Assembly (NCBI GenBank): GCA_963585895.1
Contig: OY757917.1
Location: 108,995,256 to 109,059,255, forward strand
From: Sepioteuthis lessoniana
Lineage: Eukaryota; Mollusca; Cephalopoda; Myopsida; Loliginidae
DNA: 64,000 nucleotides
Direction: 5' to 3'
The notes below the pieces were generated by a model. It searched no databases. It saw only the letters and a program-made list of their open reading frames with translations, and was not told the origin of the DNA. Position numbers and translations under genes: made by a program. This document shows, in pieces, positions 1 through 10,195 of this stretch (position 1 is its first letter; every line of letters begins with the position of its first letter).

Positions 1-723
1 CGTACATAACAAATATGAATGCTGCCTTTTGGTGATATTGTTTCTGTACATTTGCTCAGAATGTATTGTAGTTTTGATGCTGCTGAAAGTCTAAGCGTAA
101 GGAGACAGAACTACTGCTACAGACATATGATAAGAGAAAAAGAGAATACCCGAGATTGATATGAATATATGTAAAGACAGATACGGATATGAACGAACTG
201 ATATAGTCGGATGAACAAATACGTAATATGATAACCAGCCAAAAAGCTTAGATAGATAAATAGGAACTGAATGCATGTTGTAGACCTTTCGATCGATATA
301 GAAATCAATCATAGAGAAAAGTTCAAGTTGCATACAAAGAGCGAAATAAATATACGTAAGGGAATTAGAATAGAGTGATGTAAAAATTATGTATTCAGTT
401 CACAATTTATTTAAATATATGTATATTTTTGGAAGGTATCTCGTTTTTCAACAGATTTATCTATCGATTGAAGCAACCTTGACTACAGATACTCCCATTA
501 CAGGGAGACAACCATTTCTAACATTACCTTTTGCCCTCAATTTTTTTTTTCGTCGAGACTAACACTCCATAATGTCCATATGATACTATTGGCTCTTATA
601 GTTTCTTTCAAAAGAGATTTGTCATTCTTAGTGATGAGTAGACGTAAACAGCTACGTTACAAGACTGATAAAAGTAAATTTATCAGATGAAAAATAACTA
701 CGATATCATATATAGTAAGTAAA
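1..723. other. No gene seen
   Basis: AT-rich sequence. The minus-strand frames at 91-333 have no coding character beyond being open. No repeat recognised. Confidence 0.6.
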
Positions 724-972
724 GTCAGCAACCGTAGTCGAGGGCGACTCAAAAGCTCCCTTTTCAATAGCTACTACACCGATGTGTAGGGGAGGGTTCT
801 ACCCCTTTCCCTGGATTGCTCCAATTTACCCTTGATACGTTCCTTATATTGCTGAGGGATAAGCAAGGAGGTATCAAGACCCATTTTTAAAGTCTTTGGT
901 ATGACGCGACCTAGGTTTGAACTCAAGTCTCTCGGACCATTGGCGAACACTATATTCATTAAGCCAAATATG
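724..972 (-). mobile_element. SINE A (tRNA-derived)
   Basis: Minus-strand copy of a roughly 230-bp repeat with a B-box-like GAGTTCAAACCTAGGTCGCG near its head, a conserved TCATACCAAAGACTTTAAAA block, and a tail reading GGGAGC..TGAGTCGCCCTCG then ACGGTTGCTGAC. Five copies occur in the window. The head (GGCTTAATG..GTTCGCCAATGG) is the best preserved of the five. Confidence 0.85.
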
Positions 973-1231
973 CCTTAATTTAAAAATAACTATTGATGAA
1001 ATGTTTGTTTGTTTTGCTTTTTTTTATTTAAGAAAGCGGGTTATCCTAAAGGTTATCGTAAAAAATGGAATTGAAAAAACATTTTAAAATACTGGACGAA
1101 GTTGTTTGCTTTTCACTTCGCATTAATTGCTTTTGGAAAAGCGTAAATCAAATAGTTTTCTACGTAGCTATAGGTAACTAGTCGGGCATCGTGGACTGAA
1201 TATCTACTCCCGTAATATTGAATAGCAGTGG

Positions 1232-1400
1232 AGCACTCCCAGAAGTGATCGAGTCAGAGCTACAATATAGCACCGCTTGGACTCTTACAAAACGCTTGGA
1301 GAAAAAAGCTAGATGGGTTCTGCACAAATATGCGGCATGCAGTTTTGTACAAAACCTACAAGGAGGTCCCACAAACCAGCAGCAGTGCAGCTACACACAT
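1232..1400 (+). mobile_element. LINE fragment
   Basis: A short plus-strand piece encodes TAWTLTKRLEKKARWVLHKY followed by AACSFVQNLQG, matching the TWTLTKRLEKK block of the LINE and the segment after it. Both ends are ragged. Confidence 0.65.
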
Positions 1401-2016
1401 CCCATCTAATAAACACTCAAAGTAAGACTGTAACATAGTGATTTCACAGACCGTAGGAAAAAATTTGATACTCAGAAAAAAAGGAACGAAGTTAAAGTGG
1501 ATTTTCGAAGACTAGAGAAAATTCATTGCGAATTCATAAAAGAAGAATATAGTTTATTTTATCACGAAAATGTCTGCTGCAAAATCGGTGTTTGAAGTGT
1601 CTTGTTTAAAATAACTTGCCAAACATTGAAATTATTCAGTGACAGTCGAAATTTGTCATTGTTTTCAAAAGATTTTAAAATTTGATTGGAAAAAAATCAT
1701 GAAAATAAAATGCTGATATCCGAAGTTAACTTTCGGATCAAAGAGACAGTTATTGCTAAATGCATCTCAGGAATTTGATGTCGAGTTTATAACGGGCTTT
1801 TGAAATAATCCCTACACACCCCTGACCTTTCTATGAAAAATACAAAAATTAAACGAAAAAGGAGACAGACACAAATTGATTTTGACCGATCCTAAAGACA
1901 GATGTAAGGTGGCTCCCCCTCGATACTGTGCTTACTGTTCTTGTATCAAAATGCCTACGTGGAAGAAAATTATACTAATACCTATTCGTCTTTGAAAGAT
2001 ATTTTTTATGTATAAA

Positions 2017-2317
2017 GTTGAGGAAAGACAATTTCTATAATATACTTTAAAAAGTTGTGGAAAGACAATTTTTATAATATACTTTTAAAAAGTTGTGGAA
2101 AGACAATTTCTATAATATACTTTAAAAAAGTCGAGGAAAGACAATTTCTATAATATAATCTAAAAAAGTTGAGGAAAGACAATTTCTATAATATACTTTA
2201 AAAAAGTCGAGGAAAGACAATTTCTATAATATAATCTAAAAAAATTGAGGAAAGACAATTTCTATTATATAATCTAAAAAAGTCCAGGAAAGACAATTTC
2301 TATAATATGCTCTAAAC
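2017..2317 (+). repeat. Minisatellite, 8 units of 37-38 bp
   Basis: Consensus GTTGAGGAAAGACAATTTCT then ATAATATACTTTAAAAAA. Units 4 and 6 are identical (GTCGAGG..AATCT subtype). Units 3 and 5 are of the ACTTT subtype and differ from each other by one base, giving a 76-bp dimer. The array sits in otherwise unremarkable sequence. Confidence 0.95.
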
Positions 2318-2511
2318 TCAGTTATTGTTGTATATCATTTTCTTTTTTGTTTCCCAGCGTAATTGTGCTGAGCGTTTGTCTAATAAATTAAACGGATACC
2401 GGTTGATTCGTTGTCCGGATCTTAAATCACAACGTGGGCGGATAGTAGATAAATCCCGTTATTCAATAAATTTCCTGGCACAGCCAGGCAAGGAAACGAC
2501 CCTAAGAATAA

Positions 2512-2756
2512 TCCCCATGTTTGGCTAGACTCGCCAATGGCCCGGGAGACCTGGGTTAAATCCCAGGTCGAGTCATACCAAAGACTTTAAAAATGGAACT
2601 TGATACCACCTTGCTTAACACTCAGCATTATAAGGTACGGTTCAAGGGTAAAGTGGAGCAATCCTGGGAATGGAGTAGCGCCCTCCCCTACACCTTGGTG
2701 TAGTAGCTATCGGAAAGGGAGCCTTCGGGTCACCCTCGACTATGGTCGCTAACTTT
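2512..2756 (+). mobile_element. SINE A (tRNA-derived)
   Basis: Plus-strand copy: GCCAATGGCCCGGGAGACCT, then GGGTTAAATCCCAGGTCGAG (B-box region), CATACCAAAGACTTTAAAAA, and the tail CCCTCGACTATGGTCGCTAA. It ends about 100 bases before the unrecognised frame at 2855. Confidence 0.87.
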
Positions 2757-2854
2757 TGGCTAGACGATACCCCGTCATGTTATCAGACCAGCAAGCTAAA
2801 CTGGGTACTACCACAGGAGTATGGAGGAATTCATAAGCAACGTTCTCACATTGA

Positions 2855-3151
2855 CTCTCCGATTTTGACCGACCAGCAAAAAATTATGTTCATCATCTCT
2901 GTGTTGACTATGGCTGTCATCTACTGGATTTTCCAGCAGAGATCGACGATAGAGATAGATGGTTAAGTGAGTTAGAGGAATTCATACTGGCGGCACACCC
3001 TGTTTATGATGATTTTACACCATTACTTGATTGTGGTCTTCGCGGAAGTCTCCCAATTATTCTTTCCGTTATTCCAGCTGATTATATTTTCCTCATGGAA
3101 AGCGTTGAGCAAATTGAAGTCGAATTCAACTGTAGTTTGGGTATTTTTTGA
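2855..3151 (+). CDS. Unrecognised 98-codon open frame, possible terminal exon or fossil
   Basis: An open frame without a usable upstream ATG runs from after a stop at 2852 to TGA at 3149-3151. It reads LSDFDRPAKNYVHHLCVDYG at its start and later DFPAEIDDRDRWLSELEEFI and LIMESVEQ-like sequence near its end. Composition is balanced (acidic, hydrophobic and aromatic residues mixed), unlike the microsatellite frames nearby. A possible splice acceptor (GACCGACCAG) lies at 2869-2876 and an AATAAA at about 3289. A SINE A copy ends about 100 bases upstream. I do not recognise the family. It could be a terminal exon, a processed pseudogene piece, an unrecognised mobile-element piece, or chance. Confidence 0.25.
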   Translation, partial: LSDFDRPAKNYVHHLCVDYGCHLLDFPAEIDDRDRWLSELEEFILAAHPVYDDFTPLLDCGLRGSLPIILSVIPADYIFLMESVEQIEVEFNCSLGIF

Positions 3152-3755
3152 AGAATAATAGAAATATACTTGTATTGTTTCCATGTTGTAGTAGTGCGTG
3201 TATTCTAGATTTTTCGATCAATGTATAAAGTTGTCGAAATTAACAGACCCTCCAAAAATATATTTAAACCTTTTTTTTTTCTTTCTGGATAAATAAAATC
3301 TGCCTGTGGTACAAATTTAAGAATACGGAAATAAAGCACGTTGAAGATATTTCCTTTATTTATCTTGGTTTTTGCCTTGAAGCAATATTAGAAATGATTA
3401 AAACCAAACAAGGAAAATCAATATATGCTTATAAACATTGGTTTTGTGTCACTTTTTAGTTAAAAAAATATAATAAAACAAAAACAAAAACAAACAAAAA
3501 GAAGCAATAAAAAATTCTTAATATTTGTTATTAATTAGGGGCTCTGACGTACATTTTTCCACGTGAGCATGAATACATTCTTGCTGAACGAAGTATGTTT
3601 AAAACTAATATGGATTCACACTTATATACGACAAATTGCCATTAGAGTGAACGGGATACATACTAATTAAATTTGTCTATTTGCATCATAGTGTGCATCG
3701 ATTTATATCTACATACGTGTGTTAAAATATTGTTGTATAGACGTAATACAAATAT
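3152..3755. other. No gene seen
   Basis: AT-rich; contains an AATAAA at about 3289 that could serve the open frame ending at 3151. Confidence 0.5.
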
Positions 3756-4070
3756 AAGCGGAAACATAATCAAACATAATTTACGAACTTCATTGAACGA
3801 ACGAATGAACGTACTTCTTTATAAAAAATATATCTCTCACACTTTATTCTCGAAAGGGTTGATGTTTCTGTGGTTTGTGAGAGATGGGTGGAGACATATA
3901 CCCAGAGAGAGGACTTCTTCTTCCCATATCTTCTTCCAGGAGTCAGGGGGTGCCAACGCTTGCACCCCCTTGCAAGCTTGTCAGAGACGCCTCTGATCGG
4001 CAGCGTGTCCCACTCTCGACTGCGATTCTCTGCACTCTGTCTAAATCTGACTGCGTGGTTCTCATCACAT
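3756..4070 (-). mobile_element. Partial LTR fossil, minus orientation
   Basis: Related to the two LTRs above. The plus strand reads GCGGAAACATAATCAA, then CTCACACTTTATTCTCGAAA and GAGATGGGTGGAGACA, matching the 3' half of the family in reverse. The remainder is diverged and the outer boundary at about 4070 is uncertain. Confidence 0.55.
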
Positions 4071-4380
4071 GGTCTCCTTCTGGTTACACAGATCTATCTT
4101 TGGCTACCTACCTATCCAGCCATTTCAGGTATTTCCGGCTTCACGTTTTGTTGATAATACTACCTTTAAAAACAATCTATCCATCTAAAACTGATCAATT
4201 CTATCAATGTGTTTGTGTGTGAGTAAATATTTATCTCTGACCATATCTATCTATCTATCTATCTCAATCTGCTTTTGTATTCTCTTCGCTTTATCTTTAT
4301 TCTATCACCAACTGACGTCATTGATTTCTGTATTCCTTTTCATCTACCTCTGCCCATAGCAATCCCCTAATGAGTGTCCT

Positions 4381-5175
4381 GATATGACACTAAACAATCT
4401 AATAATGAGGTTTCAATGATACTGAGGCTTTGGGGAATGCAGAGCACCCCTTCCTTGCCATTGCTCCCAGGTCCTCTCTGGCCTGGTGTGGTAGCACCAG
4501 ATAAGGGACCTATCTATGGGTTAAATAAAACTAACGGCGTACTTATGAAAAACTGAATTGTTTGACTAAAGTGAATAGCGTGAAAGAGAAAGGTTATTGA
4601 AAATTAAACCATACTTACATTTAAACTGTGTTCTTATGCTAAACTGATTTTTTTGAAACGGCACTGTTGACATTGCGACTGTGCTTACACTAAACTGATT
4701 TGTTTAAAATATAACCGTTTTGACATTTAACTGTGAGTAAACAAAATCTGTACCTACACTAAACTGAATTAGTTGAATTAGAACTGCTAGACTAAACTGA
4801 ACAGTTTGAAATAGAAACGTTTTTCAAAATTAAACTGTTCTTACATTTAAAATGAGTACATATCCTTAATTGAATTGTTTGAAATAGAATTATTTTCATA
4901 AACTACACTTACATTTCAACTGCGTGCTTATGCTAAACTGAATTGTTTGAAATTGAAATGTTTTTACATTGAAACTGTACTTACACTCAACTGAATTGTT
5001 TAATATAGAACTGTTTTGATATTTAACTGAGTAAACAAAATCTGTACTTATACTAAACTTAATTAGGTGAATTAGAACTGTTTGACAAAGCTGAATAGCT
5101 TGAAAAGAAACGTTTTTTGAAAGTTAAACTCTGTACTCATGCTAAACTGAATTGCTTGAAATATAACTGACTATT
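4381..5175 (+). repeat. Dispersed repeat X, head plus periodic tail
   Basis: Head (4381-4520): TGACACTAAACAATCTAATA, GATACTGAGGCTTTGGGG, AGGGACCTATCTATGGGTTA. Tail (4530-5175): degenerate units of roughly 60-75 bases built on CTAAACTGAATTGTTTGAA, TAGAACTGTTTTGACATTTA and ACTGTGTACTTA. A longer block recurs: 4713-4835 resembles 5018-5135, about 305 bases apart. No open frame and no terminal inverted repeats seen. Class unknown. Confidence 0.75.
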
Positions 5176-5177
5176 TG

Positions 5178-5245
5178 CATAAAAATGGATTTGGAATTAA
5201 ATAACCAACAAAGGTTGATATGCCATAAAACCAAACCAACCAACC
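5178..5245 (+). mobile_element. SINE tail only
   Basis: AATAACCAACAAAGGTTGAT then ATGCCATAAAACCAAACC: the SINE B 3' tail without its body, at the end of the dispersed repeat copy 4381-5175. A similar minus-strand tail lies at 5848-5905. Confidence 0.65.
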
Positions 5246-5539
5246 AATAGCAATCTGTCAATCTGAGTGCTTTTGTCTTCATATGATTCATATAATAATA
5301 GCGCTAACATTTCTCTAAGGTGAACTTCTATATGGTTGCAACTGGAATAACCTTAATGGCAATTTCCCTAGTCATATTGGTCTGATTAAAGTCATTCCTG
5401 AGTAAATTTTTATGCCAAAAAAAAATTGTTTATTTTTCTCTATATCCGTGTAACACTTGCCCTCATTCTCTTTCACAGCAAATAAACATGCTACTGGCTG
5501 AGTACAACACAAAACATACATGCTATAAATATTATTTCT

Positions 5540-5690
5540 GAAGAAAATGGAAAATGAACACGGTTTCAAATCTCGGACGAGGCTGATTGCGTTTTACTTT
5601 TTAATTGGATGCTTTTTAATTGGAAAAGGCATTAATCCATCTATTGCTCTCTGCTATGGGCATATAACTGGGAAAACTGAGATCTTTAAA
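5540..5690 (+). mobile_element. SINE C (tRNA-derived), partial
   Basis: GGTTTCAAATCTCGGACGAG then GCTGATTGCGTTTTACTTTT and GGCATTAATCCATCTATTGC: B-box onward. Confidence 0.6.
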
Positions 5691-6002
5691 CATGGTTTTA
5701 TCGATTTTCTCATAGTTGAATAGGATGTTAAGAAAGGCTGTCTAAAGGAAGTAAAACGTTACTATGCTTTAAAATTGAATTTGTTTCACATTCTAACCGA
5801 TGTTGACAGAAAGTAAAAACACACCCGCATATACCGGCTCGTTTTTTGGGGGTTTTACGGCAAATCAACGTTTGTCGGTTATTTAACGCCAAATTCATTT
5901 TAATACAAATATTCAGTTCTATTTCCAACCATTTATTTTTGCATAAGTCCACAGTTTAATTGTCAAAAAACCATTTCTATTTCAAGCTATATTAACACAA
6001 AC

Positions 6003-6720
6003 AGCATAGATGATCTAGCGCTTCTACGAAATATTCCTGCTTGAACCAAATATTTACTACATATCCTGGAGCAAGCACTTGGAGGCAAAATCCTCTACAT
6101 GAATGCAAATAAAACAGAGTACATGTGTTCTAAACGGGGAGGAATCATGTTCTTTTTAAGTGGTAGGCCACTAAAGTTAGAAGGCATGTTTACATTCCTC
6201 GGCAGCTAAATCTCATCATCTGAAAAGCGATGTCAACATACGCGTATTGAAGGCGTGGATTGCTATCTATAGTTTATCAATTATTTGGAAGTCTGATCCA
6301 TCCAATAAAATAAAGTGTGATTTTTCCAAGCAGTGGCTGTGTCCATACAATTGTATGGATTCTCCTCTTGGACGATAACAAAACATAGAAAAAAAAAGGT
6401 GGATGAAAAATACGCAAGAAGACTACATGCTTTTTTTGAACAAGTCCTTGAAGGGACACCGCTGTAAACAGCAACTGTATGGCCACTTACTTTCAATCTC
6501 AAAAATCATCTAAGTAAGACATACAAGACATGTGGGACAGTACTGAAGAAGCACGAAGGAACTCATATGTGACGAACTACTATGGCTTCCTACTTATGGA
6601 CACACCTCGGTTAAAGAAGTGCATATACTTAAGTACATCTATTTTATAGGGACTAGGAATATATTTTGGAGGACCTGCCGGAAGCGATGGATGAATGGGG
6701 ATGGATTGAGGGAGAGAGAA
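6003..6720 (+). mobile_element. LINE fragment, decayed
   Basis: Plus-strand LINE remnant starting at the catalytic DDLALLRN block and continuing through HILEQALGGKILYMNANKTE, GRPLKLEGMFTFLGS, VSIQLYGFSSWTITKH and EDLPEAMDEWGW. Several stops and shifts split the frame. It lies tail to tail with the minus-strand copy at 6951-7875. Confidence 0.8.
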
Positions 6721-6832
6721 CCTCTTGAAGAACCGTGCAGTCAACGTGACTTAATGTTATATATGTACTTAAATACGTACATATATGTTTATAACTACAT
6801 TCCCAGGCGCACGCATATATATATAGACAGAA

Positions 6833-6878
6833 GCACACACACACATATACATATATATACAAATATACACTCGCATAT

Positions 6879-6935
<57 letters not shown>

Positions 6936-6958
6936 AATACACACACACTCATATATAT
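6833..6958 (+). repeat. Compound (CA)n/(TA)n microsatellite between convergent LINEs
   Basis: (CA) and (TA) tracts with interruptions; the longest TA run is 6895-6932. Confidence 0.95.
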
Positions 6959-7875
6959 CATCATTATGTCACGCTGCTACCATGGATTTCCCTGAACCTC
7001 TCACGCCACCCAGCTCTATCATCCATCGCTCCCAGGAGGTCTTCCAGCCTACATCCTGTATTGGCCCAGGGCTATTATAGCTGGTCATCCAACTTTTGCT
7101 CGTCCATATGCTGGAGTCCAGAGGAATACACCGCTGATGAATTCGTCTCTACTTCTTCTGCTGTGTCCGGCATGTCTGGTTCGTATAACTTGGATAGTTT
7201 TCGTGATGGGTGGTACGTCCCTGTTTTGTAGATGACTCCAGAACTCGTTCAATATGGCTCGCAGCATTGTTCTGTAATTGTCGTCTAGCTTTTCCTTCGC
7301 ACCCATACTTAGCGTCTAATCTGGTGCATCTATATAGCAATATCGTCAAAACCACTGCTTAGAAAAAACTGAGTTTTATTTTATCGGTCAGGCCTGACTT
7401 CCATATGACCGATAGCTATTGTTAGCTGTCCATGCCTTTGCTAGTAGCGTGTTGATGTCATTCTCAGTTGATGAGACGCTTCTTCCGAGGTAGTTGAACT
7501 TGTCCACTCGTTTCAGAGTACTGCCTTTAGTGTGCAGATATCGCCCATCTGACAAAAGCACATGTATTCTGTTTTGTCTGCGTTGACATGGACACCTATG
7601 TTACCTGCTGTACGTTCCAGGCTATGTAGCACGAATTTGGCTTGGACGATTGAATTTCTTAGAAGCGCTATGTTATCGGCGTAGTCCGGGTCCGAAATAG
7701 TTTGTGCGGGGTATCTTCTACTTCTTTTCTTTGCCAACTTAAAAGCGTTTTTTTTTCCATTAAATCTATAGACGTTCTAAGCACGTAATATAGACAGATG
7801 ATAAACAGGTATGGGCCTAATGTATCTTCTTGCAGCACACCTGCTTCAATGTCGAAGTAGTCTGTGTCTCCATCC
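6951..7875 (-). mobile_element. LINE fragment, reverse transcriptase to 3' end, decayed
   Basis: Minus strand: GVLQEDTLGPYLFIICLYYV (the reverse transcriptase segment before the catalytic Asp-Asp box), then SIDLMEK, RSRRYPAQTISDPDYADNIA (the YADN box, normally YADD), HSLERTAGNIGVHVNADKTE, and the 3'-terminal part near 6951. Stops and shifts are frequent in the 3' half. The catalytic box has D to N at its second acid, so this copy is inactive on that ground too. Confidence 0.87.
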
Positions 7876-7899
7876 GTTGAGCGAAAAAAACAACATAAA

Positions 7900-8010
7900 A
7901 ACATACGAAACATGCACACGCACTCACAAACATACACAGACACATATATACTCAAAAAGCTACACAAATATACAAATATTGATATACAGATAAAAAACAC
8001 ACAAACGCAC

Positions 8011-8050
<40 letters not shown>

Positions 8051-8350
8051 AAAAACACACAAACACACATATGTATATATATATATATATATATAAAACA
8101 CACAAACACACGCATATATATATATATAAATGAATACACGCACAAATAACTACATGGGTACTTATTAAGAGTTGATATGCCATGAAACCAAATAATCAAA
8201 ACACATCTCTCTCTCCTTATATATATATATAAAGAAAATTACACACACACACACAGAAATAGCTATATATATGTATAGTTTTTTTTGCATATGATGACTA
8301 AGTATATATATATATATATATAAATGAGAATGTGTGTGTATGTCTATATG
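7900..8350 (+). repeat. Microsatellite cluster
   Basis: Mixed (CA)n, (TA)n and ACAAACACA-type tracts with a SINE tail at 8166. The frames over it are repeat translations, not genes. Confidence 0.9.
8166..8212 (+). mobile_element. SINE tail next to (TA)n
   Basis: GTTGATATGCCATGAAACCA then AATAATCAAAACACATCTCT. Nearly the same sequence recurs at 10091-10138 before another (TA)n array. Confidence 0.55.
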
Positions 8351-9299
8351 TATAATAAATTGCATCTACCTATCTATATTTCCTTTGTGATATTTTTTAC
8401 GTTAATTAGTATAAAACAAATCTTCATGAAATCAATGAAATATAATGATTACTTTGATCCATTCTTAGCTAAAATTATGTACTGCTTGCCTATATGACTG
8501 ATACCTCATTTTAAAATGTCACCTTTGTCGAATTCTCATAATTATTTGTCGTATGTATCAATATTTGGATATTCATTTGAATAACAGATAAGGAAATACA
8601 CAGATTTTTTTTCTGTTAATTTTCCAGCAAGCAGGTTAGTCTATCTTTAAAATAAGCGTTCGAATTTTAGAGATTATTCGGTATCCAGTGGCCATAGTGC
8701 ATCGGTATTCATTCCAACACACGACAATTCCAATATTACCTAAATACATATAAAGTCATAAACACTTATATTAAAAGCATTATTATGAACTGATAATTTC
8801 ATAGATACTATTTCATTTACCTCTGTCGATACACTTGTATATGCATTTGCCTTGTAAATGCAGGGGGAAATCAGGTATTCAAGAAGATATACGGCTGTCT
8901 GCAAAAGACAAGTTATTTCCTTTATTGTTAGCTATTTGCGAAGCCATATTTGTATTCAGAATAGCGTTTTATGTCCTACATCGTTTGATGAGATTAAAAA
9001 GCTGATTGATTACATTAGATATTCAGACCTCACGCTATGAGGACACAAGAGAAGGGAAAGAAAATTAAAGAAAAAAGGATAAGTTTTCAGAAAGTAGGAC
9101 CCAACAATAATCACTTATTAAACAACGGACTTGCTACTTCTGTTGTATGGCCATGTGATGATTAACAGGGAAATACACTCACTCATATATACGTATGTAT
9201 GTGTGCGTGTGTGCATATGTTTTTTTTTTATGTACAAGTAGGTATTTACTCATCACCTACGCCACAGGTACTATGTGACAAGGACAATGCAATTATCTC
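8351..9299. other. No gene seen
   Basis: AT-rich unique-looking sequence; a short plus frame at 8858-9040 resembles no family I know. Confidence 0.5.
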
Positions 9300-9515
9300 A
9301 AGCTTTTCTTTTCCCCAGACTGATTGCCTCATTGTTGTTTAAGAACATAGTATTCCCAGCGATTCACACCTACCTGATAGGAGAAGAGACGGTTTTATGC
9401 GTTTACTTCGGACATAGTGAAGTAACAAAATAAACAACCTCGTCCAGGATTTGAACAGTGATCACTAATCCCATTTTCTTTACGATGGTAACCATTACTT
9501 TAGGCACAACTTCAC
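9300..9515 (-). mobile_element. SINE C (tRNA-derived), diverged
   Basis: The plus strand reads AACCTCGTCCAGGATTTGAA then CAGTGATCACTAATCCC and TTTACGATGGTAACCATTAC, the reverse of the SINE C head. Confidence 0.65.
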
Positions 9516-9714
9516 ATGGGTATACGAGTGCATGTATCTGTATGTGTGCGTTCATGAGTATAGTTACGTTACATATTTCTCTCTCTCTCTAGTCGGCTGG
9601 GACGGTAAAATAAAGCAAATGCATCTCTACATATGGGTAAATCCCCTACTTAACAAACTTTTAAAAATGTGAAGTACATTTTCATTCCCATTATTGACCA
9701 AGAGTGGCAGTATA

Positions 9715-10015
9715 TATTAGTGTCCCATCTATAGTTCAAATAGAACTGTTTAACAAATTTAACAGGGTGTAAAAAAATGATCAATATTTAAGAGAAAAAT
9801 TAGAATTATATATCAGTACTTGAAATCATTCAACTATGTGCAAATAAACCGATGAGTATTAGATTGTTAAACTTGAAATCATTTAATTGTATACAATTAG
9901 AACTACGAGGGTTAGATAGAAATATTCAAAACCCTTAAACTGTTTGGAAACTATGAACTGCAATACTTAAAACTATTTAACTTTTATAAATAACTTAGCT
10001 CTGGCTCGTTCAAAA
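9715..10015 (+). repeat. Dispersed repeat X, tail only
   Basis: CCATCTATAGTTCAAATAGA then ACTGTTTAACAAATTTAAC, CTTGAAATCATTCAACTATG, GTGCAAATAAACCGATGAGT, ATTAGATTG, in the order seen in the other copies. Confidence 0.6.
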
Positions 10016-10090
10016 GTTAATGTTACCGACACATTAATCGCTTAAAAATCATATATATGTATAAATAAGATTTAGCAGAAAATAACGATG

Positions 10091-10136
10091 AAGATTTGAT
10101 ATACCATTAAACCAAATAATGAAAACACATCTCTCT

Positions 10137-10193
<57 letters not shown>
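10091..10193 (+). repeat. SINE tail followed by (TA)n array
   Basis: GATTTGATATACCATTAAAC plus CAAATAATGAAAACACATCT and CTCTCTTT, then about 27 TA units at 10139-10193. The pre-repeat sequence matches 8166-8212. Confidence 0.75.

Positions 10194-10195
<2 letters not shown>

Noticed and set aside
2017-2317. CRISPR-like array
   Set aside because: Units are directly adjacent with no variable spacers; it is a minisatellite in an animal genome.
6619-8199. Open frames of up to 171 codons rich in YIYIYIYI or HTHTHI
   Set aside because: They are translations of (TA)n and (CA)n arrays, with any real protein signal coming from the underlying LINE.
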